In this document: positions 16,809 through 22,584 of the stretch, in pieces
Position numbering within the stretch: position 1 is the first letter of the stretch
Layout of the letters: the number at the start of each line of letters is the position of its first letter
Source: an uncultured Bacilli bacterium
Lineage (GTDB): Bacteria > Bacillota_I > Bacilli_A > RF39 > UBA660
Reading direction: 5' to 3'
Length of the DNA: 26,953 nt
Assembly: GCA_934086485.1 (NCBI GenBank)
Contig: CAKOIF010000020.1
Location: 1 to 26,953 of the forward strand
The notes under the pieces: generated by a model
What the model saw: the letters and a program-made list of their open reading frames with translations, nothing else
What the model was told of the DNA's origin: nothing
The model's database searches: none
Made by a program: the position numbers and the translations under genes

Positions 16809-16840
16809 ATGTTTTAACAATCCATGGTAGTTTAAAACAT
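16809..16840 (+). repeat. Inverted repeat upstream of protease gene
   Basis: ATGTTTTAA (16809-16817) and TTAAAACAT (16832-16840) are perfect 9-base inverted arms with a 14-base middle that contains CCATGG. It could be an operator or an RNA hairpin in the leader of the protease gene. Confidence 0.5.
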
Positions 16841-16855
16841 AAAAAGAGAGGAGAA

Positions 16856-16873
16856 ATGATATATATAAATTAA
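16856..16873 (+). other. Five-codon leader frame with strong ribosome binding site
   Basis: ATG ATA TAT ATA AAT TAA is preceded by AGAGAGGAG at 16846-16854. It sits 55 bases before the protease gene. It may be a minimal leader peptide or a chance match; nothing else supports it. Confidence 0.2.
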
Positions 16874-16927
16874 AATATAGTAGTAAGTTGTAAAAGAATA
16901 TAAAAAATATATGAAAGGAAGGTTAAA

Positions 16928-18112
16928 ATGAAAAATAAAATATTAATATTTTTAGGTATTTTAGTGGCTTCAGTTTGTGGAATAACATCTGTAAGGGCAT
17001 CTAATTTATCTAATGATAATTATCAAAATTATCTAAAAAGAAATGAAAAAATGGTAGAACTTTCAAATAGAGTTGAGCAAGAAATGCTAAAACATAGTAG
17101 TGCATATCCAGCATATTATGGGGGCATGTATATAGGTGCAGATGCTAAAAACTTGGTTTTACAAATTGTTGAGAAAAATATACCTGATGAAAAATCTAAT
17201 GATTTTTCATCATATGATAAAATTATAAAAATAGATGATGCAATTATTATTGAATATGTTGATAATTCATATACAGAATTACAAAATATTTATGAACAAA
17301 TAAACGATTATTACAAAAAAGCAAATTATGAAATTGCTAGAACAAACTTTAATGAATATGCTTCTCATTACATTGATGTTAAAAGTAATTCTGTAGTGGT
17401 GTCTGTTACTAATAATAGTGTTAAAACAAGTTTGGCCAATAATGAAGCAGAAAAAACAAAATTAGAAACCAAATTCAAAACAAATGTACTAGATTCAAAA
17501 GTTATTAAGTTTGAACTAGGCCAAAAAATGGTAACTGAATCAACTGCTATAAAAGCAGGACAAGGCATAACAACTTTAGGAAAACCAAATAATTGTTCTA
17601 TGGGCTATAGAGTAAAAGTAAATGGTAAAGCAGGATATATTACTGCTGGACATTGTTTTAATGGAAATGGTAATTCAGCAACTGGTGGTACTGTAAAAAA
17701 ATATAATAGAGGTGGAAAGGTAGATGCTGCATTTGTACAAACTACAAATTCTTACGAACCTTTAAATAAATTAGCTCATCCTAAAAATGGTATTACAACA
17801 TTAAATAATACTGCTTGCCCAATATTAAGGGCAGGAGGAGTTATAGCTCATGATGGCATTTCTTCTGGATATCAATCTGGAACTATAATATCAACAAGTT
17901 ATTCTGCTAATGATAATGGAATTGCCTATACAAATTTAATTGCAGTAAATTATGTATCAGCTGGTGGTGATAGTGGTGGACCTGTATTCGTTCCATCATC
18001 AAACGGCGAGGGATATGTTGCTGGAATACATATGGGAAGGATTAATAATACAACAAAGGTTGTTGTAAATGCAGACAATATATATGCTCTATTTGGGGAT
18101 CAAAGATATTAA
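16928..18112 (+). CDS. Secreted S1-family (trypsin-like) serine protease
   Basis: A 394-residue secreted protease. The signal peptide (NKILIFLGILVASVCGITSV) should be cut after VRA, near residue 24. Residues about 25-210 form an N-terminal region, probably a pro-domain acting as folding helper or inhibitor. The protease domain spans about 212-394 and carries a full triad: H242 in ITAGHCF, D266 in KVDAAFV and S349 in GGDSGGPV. The general look (GQGITTLGKPNNCSMGYRV, then GYITAGHC) is like alpha-lytic/streptogrisin-type bacterial S1 enzymes. The gene has an AAAGGAAGG site. Such proteases are uncommon ICE cargo in low-GC Firmicutes; likely substrates are surface or host proteins, but this is not shown. 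Confidence 0.92.
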   Translation: MKNKILIFLGILVASVCGITSVRASNLSNDNYQNYLKRNEKMVELSNRVEQEMLKHSSAYPAYYGGMYIGADAKNLVLQIVEKNIPDEKSNDFSSYDKIIKIDDAIIIEYVDNSYTELQNIYEQINDYYKKANYEIARTNFNEYASHYIDVKSNSVVVSVTNNSVKTSLANNEAEKTKLETKFKTNVLDSKVIKFELGQKMVTESTAIKAGQGITTLGKPNNCSMGYRVKVNGKAGYITAGHCFNGNGNSATGGTVKKYNRGGKVDAAFVQTTNSYEPLNKLAHPKNGITTLNNTACPILRAGGVIAHDGISSGYQSGTIISTSYSANDNGIAYTNLIAVNYVSAGGDSGGPVFVPSSNGEGYVAGIHMGRINNTTKVVVNADNIYALFGDQRY

Positions 18113-18201
18113 AATATTAAATTATTTATAGTGTATATAGGATATTTTTGATTAAATAATTTAGTTTTATTTTCAAAGTTAATTGTTTAGGAGGTGTAAT
18201 T

Positions 18202-18708
18202 ATAAAAAAGACAATTTTAACTATTGTATTTTGCAGTATTGTAATTTTTGGGATAACTGGTTGTAAAAAGTCAAATACACTAGGAGGCGATGCCCCTCTT
18301 GTAAATCATGCTGAAAATATAATGACTATATCAATGGGAAACAAAAATTGTGTACCTCTTCAATTAGCAATTTATGAAGATGGGGTTTATGAACTGTTTA
18401 CAGCTTATAAGTCTTGTAAACCCGGAAAATTTTGTACTGATATGTTGTCATATTCTAAATCCATTAAGGGAACAACAAAGTATGATGTTTTAAAAATAAT
18501 AAAAGAAAAAGGTGTTGAAAAAGACAAAGTACATTCTATGAATAATCTTCCAGAGTATGAAATATATATGGGTAATTCCTATGTTGAAAAGGGATATGGA
18601 TATTATTATACTATTGAAAAGGGACAGACTAATAAATCGATAGAGGAACTATTAAAAGAGATTAATGTAGAATTACAAGTTTGTGCTGAACCAGAGTATA
18701 TTGATTAA
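18202..18708 (+). CDS. Lipoprotein with ATA (or ATT) in place of the start codon
   Basis: The frame is open from before 18199. It encodes a typical lipoprotein signal: IKKTILTIVFCSIVIFGITG followed by the lipobox Cys. An AGGAGGTG site at 18189-18196 is followed by ATT (18199) and ATA (18202) but no ATG, GTG or TTG; the next ATG (18322) is after the signal peptide and has no ribosome binding site. The sequence ATA AAA AAG looks like an ATG AAA AAG start changed by one base. The mature part (about 150 residues) holds NKNCVPLQLAIYEDG, YKSCKPGKFC, a YYYTIEKGQTNKSIEELL stretch and a late Cys. No family is recognised. It may be a silenced gene or one read weakly from AUA or AUU. Confidence 0.65.
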   Translation: MKKTILTIVFCSIVIFGITGCKKSNTLGGDAPLVNHAENIMTISMGNKNCVPLQLAIYEDGVYELFTAYKSCKPGKFCTDMLSYSKSIKGTTKYDVLKIIKEKGVEKDKVHSMNNLPEYEIYMGNSYVEKGYGYYYTIEKGQTNKSIEELLKEINVELQVCAEPEYID

Positions 18709-18814
18709 AGTAATTTATAATTATATACTTTTTGGCAAATTTATGTTAACCAACTTAAAGGAACAAAATAGAATTGTTAATGACCATTTATATACAAAAT
18801 AGATATTAATTTAT

Positions 18815-18842
18815 TAGAGATTCACAATTAAGTGAATCTCTA
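18815..18842 (+). terminator. Hairpin after first lipoprotein gene
   Basis: TAGAGATTCAC (18815-18825) pairs perfectly over 11 bp with GTGAATCTCTA (18832-18842) with a 6-nt loop. The T tail is poor, so it may be a weak or two-way terminator. Confidence 0.6.
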
Positions 18843-18872
18843 TTCAACTGTAAAAATTATAGTAAGAAATAA

Positions 18873-18878
18873 TATAAT
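18873..18878 (+). promoter_or_regulatory. -10 box for second lipoprotein gene
   Basis: A perfect TATAAT lies 47 bases before the ATG at 18920. Upstream, TGTAAA (18849-18854) is a poor -35 candidate with an 18-base spacer. Confidence 0.45.
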
Positions 18879-18919
18879 ACATTATGTGTTGATAATAAGT
18901 GAAATGGAGGAAAAACAAT

Positions 18920-19378
18920 ATGAAACGAGTGACATTGATTGCTTTGATGTGTGTATGTGTGGTTTTAGGAATGACAGGTTGTGGAAAGCAAAAAAATGAA
19001 TTTGATATAGGAAATAAGTCTGATATTAAAATTTCACAAAATGATGTTATAATGACTATTAAAGAAGGAACATTAACAAATAAAAGTGCAACTTTAATTT
19101 TAACTAATAATAGTGATAAAAATTTTCAATATGGAACTCCATATGAAATAGAAATTAAAAAAGATGGAGAATGGCATAAAATAAATGTGGAATTGAATTT
19201 TACTATGCCTGCTTTTCAACTTTCGGCAAAAGAAAATAAAGAAATTGAAATTAATTGGGAAAATGGATATGGTAAACTTGAAAAAGGAACTTATAGAATC
19301 ATAAAAGGAATTGATTATGAATATGAAGAGGGAAAATACAAATCTTTTAATATAGCAGTTGAATTTACTATCTATTGA
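18920..19378 (+). CDS. Lipoprotein with Ig-like domain
   Basis: A 152-residue lipoprotein. The ATG at 18920 is preferred over an in-frame GTG at 18899, because GGAGG lies at 18906-18910, between the two. The signal peptide (KRVTLIALMCVCVVLGMTG, then Cys) has a good lipobox. The mature part shows NKSATLILTNNSDKNFQYG and LEKGTYRIIKGI, the pattern of a bacterial Ig-like domain family found in Firmicutes lipoproteins (I think the Big_14 type). It would be anchored on the outer face of the membrane. It is the last gene of the cargo block, followed by the second copy of the CHAP-gene end and terminator. It could be an immunity or adaptor protein for the secreted protease, but this is only an inference from position. 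Confidence 0.8.
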   Translation: MKRVTLIALMCVCVVLGMTGCGKQKNEFDIGNKSDIKISQNDVIMTIKEGTLTNKSATLILTNNSDKNFQYGTPYEIEIKKDGEWHKINVELNFTMPAFQLSAKENKEIEINWENGYGKLEKGTYRIIKGIDYEYEEGKYKSFNIAVEFTIY

Positions 19379-19420
19379 AATTAATTATATATAGTAAATT
19401 CATATTTGAATATAGTAATA

Positions 19421-19466
19421 CCTGCATACTAAAAGGAGAGCTTGTTTGCTTTCCTTAATTTTTTTT
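19421..19466 (+). repeat. Direct repeat copy 2: remnant of CHAP gene end plus terminator
   Basis: These 46 bases match 14605-14650 at 43 positions, including the last CHAP codons and the stop, though no CHAP gene precedes them here. The differences keep the hairpin paired. Fainter similarity extends some 15 bases further left. Confidence 0.9.
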
Positions 19467-19468
19467 TT
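19433..19468 (+). terminator. Terminator at end of cargo block
   Basis: AAGGAGAGC (19433-19441) pairs with GCTTTCCTT (19448-19456) with one G-U and a 6-nt loop, followed by AA and a run of T. Confidence 0.85.
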
Positions 19469-19517
19469 AGAAAGTAGGATTTTTTTACTGCTAATTTACT
19501 GCATACTACTACATAAT

Positions 19518-20042
19518 TTAATCAGTTAATTTATTTGTCATAAAATTGTATGTAACTGATAATTTTAAAATAATCCATAAAAATGCTTTATCAACATCTT
19601 CGTCTTTTAATAGATTTGATATACAATATCGCTTTAATGTATCATATTTGACAGGTGCTTTGATATTTCTATCATCTTTCATAAATAATTTTTTTATTAA
19701 ATCATCAGCAATACATTCTCCATTATCTTCAATTTCATTAAATATATGTTTATCTTTTTCTTTTAGTTTTTTGTTAAATGAATAACTAAAATAATCTGTT
19801 ACCTCTTGAATATCATAATATTTCTTCTCTATATCGTCCATATTCAAAGATTCAATTTTAGTTAGATAATAGTTAATTGTATCTTCAATAATCTGTTTTT
19901 GTGTATTCTTATCAAGTTTTATGCACTCTGGAAGATTATTTAATAGACTATAATTGTATAATACATCTATTACATTATTTACTTTTTTATCAAAAAAAGT
20001 GATTGTTTCGTTTACTGCTTCATTATTAGTTTTTGTTTTCAT
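19518..20042 (-). CDS. Unrecognised protein divergent from XRE repressor
   Basis: A 174-residue soluble, mostly helical, charged protein with no signal peptide or membrane segment. On the minus strand an AAGGAGC site lies 13 bases before the ATG, supporting the start. It is the only convincing minus-strand gene in the window. It shares an upstream region with the XRE repressor at 20211, with operator-like repeats between them, so it is probably under that repressor. No family is recognised; the last 50 residues (KYDTLKRYCISNLLKDEDVD and following) are more hydrophobic. Its end faces the cargo terminator. A regulatory or ICE-maintenance role is possible. Confidence 0.8.
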   Translation of the reverse strand: MKTKTNNEAVNETITFFDKKVNNVIDVLYNYSLLNNLPECIKLDKNTQKQIIEDTINYYLTKIESLNMDDIEKKYYDIQEVTDYFSYSFNKKLKEKDKHIFNEIEDNGECIADDLIKKLFMKDDRNIKAPVKYDTLKRYCISNLLKDEDVDKAFLWIILKLSVTYNFMTNKLTD

Positions 20043-20134
20043 ATTAATTATTAGCTCCTTTTTTCTAATCTACCTACTTTCTTACACACACATATTTCGT
20101 CAATTTTTTTCCTTGTAATATAATATATTAGCCA

Positions 20135-20145
20135 TAACTTACTAC
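20135..20145 (+). promoter_or_regulatory. Operator half-site
   Basis: TAACTTACTAC equals exactly the inverse complement of the right arm (20186-20196) of the palindrome 40 bases downstream. It is nearer to the minus-strand gene and may control it. Confidence 0.55.
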
Positions 20146-20170
20146 ATAGTTGGTATGGTTAAATATTACA

Positions 20171-20196
20171 TAACTTATTACAATAGTAGTAAGTTA
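20171..20196 (+). promoter_or_regulatory. Palindromic operator of XRE repressor
   Basis: TAACTTATTAC (20171-20181) and GTAGTAAGTTA (20186-20196) are 11-base inverted arms with one mismatch and a 4-base spacer. It lies directly before the repressor start. This is a likely autoregulation site. Confidence 0.7.
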
Positions 20197-20210
20197 AGAG
20201 TAAGGAAGTG

Positions 20211-20483
20211 ATGATTATTAAGAGCAAAAATTATTATGAAAATCATGCTCGTAAGATTCTAGCAAATAATATTGTCTATTTTAGAATTAAGAAGAATTGG
20301 TCACAAGAAGATTTTGCCGATGAACTTGGGACAACTCCTACTTATGTTTCTGGTTTAGAAAATGCTAAAAGAAATACGAGGATTGATTATATAGGTCATA
20401 TTGCTGATACTCTTGGTGTTTCTATTGAAGATTTATTTATAGAAAGACCAACCGTAACTAATCACCGAATACCTAGACGATAA
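20211..20483 (+). CDS. XRE-family repressor
   Basis: A 90-residue protein that is little more than a Cro/C1-type helix-turn-helix domain (NWSQEDFADELGTTPTYVSG, then LGVSIEDLF). The ATG at 20211 is preferred over GTG at 20208, since the AAGGA site (20202-20206) is too close to the GTG. It lies at the head of the ICE control module, divergent from the minus-strand gene, with a palindromic operator in front. By analogy with other ICEs it probably keeps the element quiet; the target set is unknown. A terminator follows at once, so it is transcribed alone. Confidence 0.88.
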   Translation: MIIKSKNYYENHARKILANNIVYFRIKKNWSQEDFADELGTTPTYVSGLENAKRNTRIDYIGHIADTLGVSIEDLFIERPTVTNHRIPRR

Positions 20484-20507
20484 GAATGCTAATAGTATTC
20501 TTTTTTT
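20482..20507 (+). terminator. Terminator after XRE repressor
   Basis: AAGAATGCT (20482-20490) pairs with AGTATTCTT (20494-20502) with one G-T (G-U) pair and a 3-nt loop, and runs into seven T. The left arm overlaps the stop codon. Confidence 0.88.
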
Positions 20508-20608
20508 ATGTGCCAATTCCATTATAACACCAAAATTACAGTATTTCATTTGTTTTAATACTTTTTTTATGAATCTTGTTATAAAATAATAGGAAAACTA
20601 AATTATTG

Positions 20609-20617
20609 TGATATAAT
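20609..20617 (+). promoter_or_regulatory. Extended -10 promoter of HU gene
   Basis: TGATATAAT is a perfect TGn extended -10, 29 bases before the HU start. There is no matching -35 box at 17 bases. Confidence 0.65.
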
Positions 20618-20645
20618 TAAATTGTAGGTTAGGAGGTAAGATAGA

Positions 20646-20918
20646 ATGAAAAAATCAGAAATGATAGAAGTTTTAGCAAATAAAACAGGATTAACAAAAG
20701 CAGATTGTGAAAAAGTTTTTAATGCAACTTTTGATTTATTTAAAGATGAATTAGCAAAAGGTGAAAAAGTTTCAGTTTCAGGATTTGGTGTATTTAAGAT
20801 TTCTGAAAGATCAGCAAGAGAAGGAAGAAATCCTCAAACAGGGGAAAAAATTAAAATTGCAGCTAGTAAGTCAGTTAGTTTTAAAGCAGGAACTGAATTA
20901 AAAACTAAAATTAACTAA
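20646..20918 (+). CDS. HU-family DNA-binding protein
   Basis: A 90-residue HU protein of normal length. The family core is clear: KKSEMIEVLANKTGLTKADC at the start, SGFGVFKISERSAREGRNPQ with the flexible DNA-binding arm at about residues 50-75, and ASKSVSFKAGTELK near the end. It bends DNA and can help integrase and excisionase build recombination complexes, so its place near the integrase makes sense, although it could equally be a general nucleoid protein. It has an AGGAGG site, its own promoter and its own terminator. Codon use is close to that of the flanking genes. Confidence 0.95.
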   Translation: MKKSEMIEVLANKTGLTKADCEKVFNATFDLFKDELAKGEKVSVSGFGVFKISERSAREGRNPQTGEKIKIAASKSVSFKAGTELKTKIN

Positions 20919-20950
20919 TTAAATAATAAGTTAAATTAAATGAAAATCTA

Positions 20951-20989
20951 TAAGCAGTAATGACAAAAGTTATTACTGCTTATTTTTTT
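20951..20989 (+). terminator. Terminator after HU gene
   Basis: TAAGCAGTAAT (20951-20961) pairs perfectly with ATTACTGCTTA (20972-20982) and is followed by seven T. Confidence 0.92.
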
Positions 20990-21034
20990 AGGAAGTGTGA
21001 AAAATATGTAGAAAAATAAGTACAATCTTAATTA

Positions 21035-21043
21035 TGTTATAAG
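21035..21043 (+). promoter_or_regulatory. Extended -10 promoter of the sigma-like gene leader
   Basis: TGTTATAAG is a TGn extended -10 with one mismatch to TATAAT. The transcript would begin near 21050, giving a leader of about 267 nt before the gene at 21317. No good -35 box is seen. Confidence 0.5.
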
Positions 21044-21070
21044 TAGGAAAATTATACAGAAATGTAGGAA

Positions 21071-21130
21071 GTACCACCTCTAATTGCTTATGGAATTTGT
21101 AATTAAGCATTGTTTGAAGAGTGGTGGTGC
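21071..21130 (+). promoter_or_regulatory. Leader hairpin 1
   Basis: GTACCACC (21071-21078) pairs with GGTGGTGC (21123-21130), with an inner helix TGCTTA (21085-21090) with TAAGCA (21104-21109). The right arm covers GGTGGTG, the only Shine-Dalgarno-like sequence before the ATG at 21132, so it could hide the start of the leader frame. Confidence 0.55.
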
Positions 21131-21131
21131 T

Positions 21132-21290
21132 ATGAAGATATACTATGAAATTATAGTAGTAAAAAAAATTGATTTTATAATAAAAGAGGATGTCAAAGAT
21201 ATTCGTTTATGGGATATTTTTGACATCTTTTTTTGTTTAATCAAAGCAAATAATTTTATTCGTGGACCTCCATATCAATTTGAATTTTAA
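21132..21290 (+). other. Leader reading frame of 52 codons
   Basis: The frame begins at the ATG just behind hairpin 1, passes through the whole intrinsic terminator (21189-21234) and stops with TAA inside the loop of the hairpin that hides the next ribosome binding site. The peptide is hydrophobic, Ile/Phe/Lys-rich and not recognised. An in-frame upstream ATG at 21084 would lengthen it to 68. Its layout, more than its sequence, suggests a regulatory leader. Confidence 0.4.
21189..21234 (+). terminator. Terminator/attenuator inside the leader
   Basis: GATGTCAAAGATAT (21189-21202) pairs over 14 bp (one G-U) with ATATTTTTGACATC (21214-21227), 11-nt loop, followed by seven T. It lies about 85 bases before the sigma-like gene and inside the leader frame. 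Confidence 0.88.
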
Positions 21291-21310
21291 AAATTTGAAT
21301 TGATAGGAGG
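21267..21310 (+). promoter_or_regulatory. Hairpin that hides the ribosome binding site of the sigma-like gene
   Basis: CCTCC (21267-21271) pairs with GGAGG (21306-21310), which is the Shine-Dalgarno site of the gene at 21317. The helix continues with T21273-A21305 and ATCAATT (21274-21280) with AATTGAT (21298-21304), and then further G-U and A-T pairs inward. Only one base is bulged (A21272). The leader stop codon (21288-21290) lies in the apical part. Confidence 0.7.
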
Positions 21311-21316
21311 ATAGAA

Positions 21317-21793
21317 ATGCAAAAGCATTTAAATAGAAATAAAGATAAATATAATCCATATACATTGGATATTGATGAAGAAACAAATACTTATATAGTT
21401 GAGTTTAAAGATATAAAAAATATTATTCATAGAGTAGAAGTGTCAGAAAAAGTTTATGAAGCATTTGATAAGTTTGAGTTAGAAGATATTTCACAGATTC
21501 ACAAGATTAGAAAATACATTGAAAGAAATGAAGTATATGAAGAAACACTTTTTCATAAGTCAATAAATGCCTCTATTTCAGTAGAAGATGAAGTAGAAAG
21601 CAAATTATTAAGTGAGGATTTAAAAAATGCTATAAACGAATTAAATGATATTCAAAAGAGAAGAATACAAAAATACTTCTTTGAAAATAAAACTTATGAG
21701 GAAATTGCTAACGAAGAAAATTGCTCAAAAGTGGCAGTAAAATACTCTATCGATATAGCTATTGAAAAAATTTCTAAAAAAATTAAAATTTAG
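21317..21793 (+). CDS. Sigma-70 region-4-like ICE regulator
   Basis: A 158-residue protein of the sigma-factor-like family common in Clostridia ICEs. The N-terminal half has the family hallmark KYNPYTLDIDEETNTYIVEF, then FELEDISQIHKIRKYIERNE. The C-terminal region (IQKRRIQKYFFENKTYEEIA, then NCSKVAVKYSIDIAIEKI) is a sigma region 4 helix-turn-helix. No region 2 is present, so it may act as a DNA-binding activator or accessory factor rather than a full sigma factor. It precedes the excisionase and integrase genes and may help switch on excision. Its strong AGGAGG site is buried in a leader hairpin, and an intrinsic terminator precedes it. Confidence 0.85.
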   Translation: MQKHLNRNKDKYNPYTLDIDEETNTYIVEFKDIKNIIHRVEVSEKVYEAFDKFELEDISQIHKIRKYIERNEVYEETLFHKSINASISVEDEVESKLLSEDLKNAINELNDIQKRRIQKYFFENKTYEEIANEENCSKVAVKYSIDIAIEKISKKIKI

Positions 21794-21819
21794 ACTTAAC
21801 TTTTTGCTTATAAAGTGCC

Positions 21820-21868
21820 AAACAAGTGAGAGGGATAAATATTATCTTTTCTCACTTGTTTCATTTTT
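21820..21868 (+). terminator. Terminator after sigma-like gene
   Basis: AAACAAGTGAGA (21820-21831) pairs perfectly over 12 bp with TCTCACTTGTTT (21850-21861), 18-nt loop, followed by CATTTTTT. Confidence 0.85.
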
Positions 21869-21884
21869 TGAAACGAACTGATCT

Positions 21885-22152
21885 TTGACAATTTGGTTAA
21901 TCACTTAACAAATACATTCTCATTATAACTGGAAACGGTTAGCACTTTAGTAAGTACGCTTGTCGGTAAATACTTGACTATAAATATTAAGTTGCCCTTA
22001 ATACTGCGATAACAAGTAATGAGTATAATGATACTTTTGCATAGCCACAGACTCAAGCAATGGGTGCAATTCTGTGAGAACCACAGAAAGGTGAAACTCC
22101 TATGGAACTAATTAGCAATTAGTCGTTTGTTAAGTCCCTAGTATTAGGGGAG
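21885..22152 (+). ncRNA. Structured RNA candidate upstream of the excision module
   Basis: This non-coding stretch has higher GC and many short paired parts. A long-range helix joins ACTTAACAAA (21903-21912) with TTTGTTAAGT (22126-22135). Inside it: AACTG-GAAA-CGGTT (21927-21940) with a GNRA-type loop, TATTAAG/CTTAATA (21985-22003), AGTAT/ATACT (22022-22035) and CTAATT/AATTAG (22108-22122). TCTGTG (22071-22076) can pair with CACAGA on either side (22046-22051 or 22082-22087). CCCTA/TAGGG (22136-22149) follows the closing helix. A TTGACA lies at 21885-21890 without a clear -10. It could be a leader of the following operon, a riboswitch-like element or a trans-acting RNA. I cannot name a family. 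Confidence 0.55.
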
Positions 22153-22195
22153 TGAGCATAATTCTAATACATAAATAAGAAAGGAAAAATAAAAA

Positions 22196-22411
22196 ATGAA
22201 AGAAAAAGAATATAATATAAAATTTAAAAAAGTAAGTGAAAATGAAATAGTAGTTAGTGCTAAAAATAAGAAAGAAGCAATGAGTAAAGCAAGAGAGCTA
22301 TTTAACTCTGATTTAAAAGACATTGATATAAATAACATTACTAAATACTATTATGTAATTGAAATCAATAACAAAGAAATGTTAGTAAAGGTTAATAATG
22401 GAAAGATATAA
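22196..22411 (+). CDS. DpnD/PcfM-like small protein
   Basis: A 71-residue soluble protein. The N-terminal beta strand (EYNIKFKKVSENEIVVSA), then a helix (NKKEAMSKARELFNS) and a later strand (KYYYVIEINNKEMLVKVNN), resemble DpnD/PcfM-like proteins that are common in ICE and phage operons. Its role is not established. It has an AAAGGAA site and overlaps the next gene by 14 bases. It is the first gene after the structured RNA. Confidence 0.6.
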   Translation: MKEKEYNIKFKKVSENEIVVSAKNKKEAMSKARELFNSDLKDIDINNITKYYYVIEINNKEMLVKVNNGKI

Positions 22412-22583
22412 GGTTGTAGTAATAAAAAAATATGTCTTTGATTTAGATGGTAAAGACAAAAAGGGAGTAATGGAACAATTAGATTATATTGTTAATGAAA
22501 CTAAATTACTTGATATGCCTTATGTTAAAAAAGATTTAAAAGTTAAAATTAAAAAAATAAGAAGAAAAATTAAAGGAGCTTAA
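22398..22583 (+). CDS. Unrecognised small basic protein
   Basis: A 61-residue protein with a beta-strand start (ERYKVVVIKKYVFDLDG), a helix (KKGVMEQLDYIVNET) and a Lys-rich tail. It is similar in layout to the preceding small protein and may be a distant copy of it. An AAAGG site lies inside the previous gene, with which it overlaps. The excisionase gene starts 1 base after its stop. No function can be given. Confidence 0.65.
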   Translation: MERYKVVVIKKYVFDLDGKDKKGVMEQLDYIVNETKLLDMPYVKKDLKVKIKKIRRKIKGA

Positions 22584-22584
22584 A

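Noticed and set aside
19546..19785. Plus-strand open frame opposite the minus-strand gene
   Set aside because: No ribosome binding site and Ser/Phe-rich composition typical of an antisense frame; the minus-strand gene has a proper start.
21885..22152. Group I or group II intron
   Set aside because: The region is short, has no domain V-like hairpin and no recognisable group I core sequence, and no split gene flanks it.
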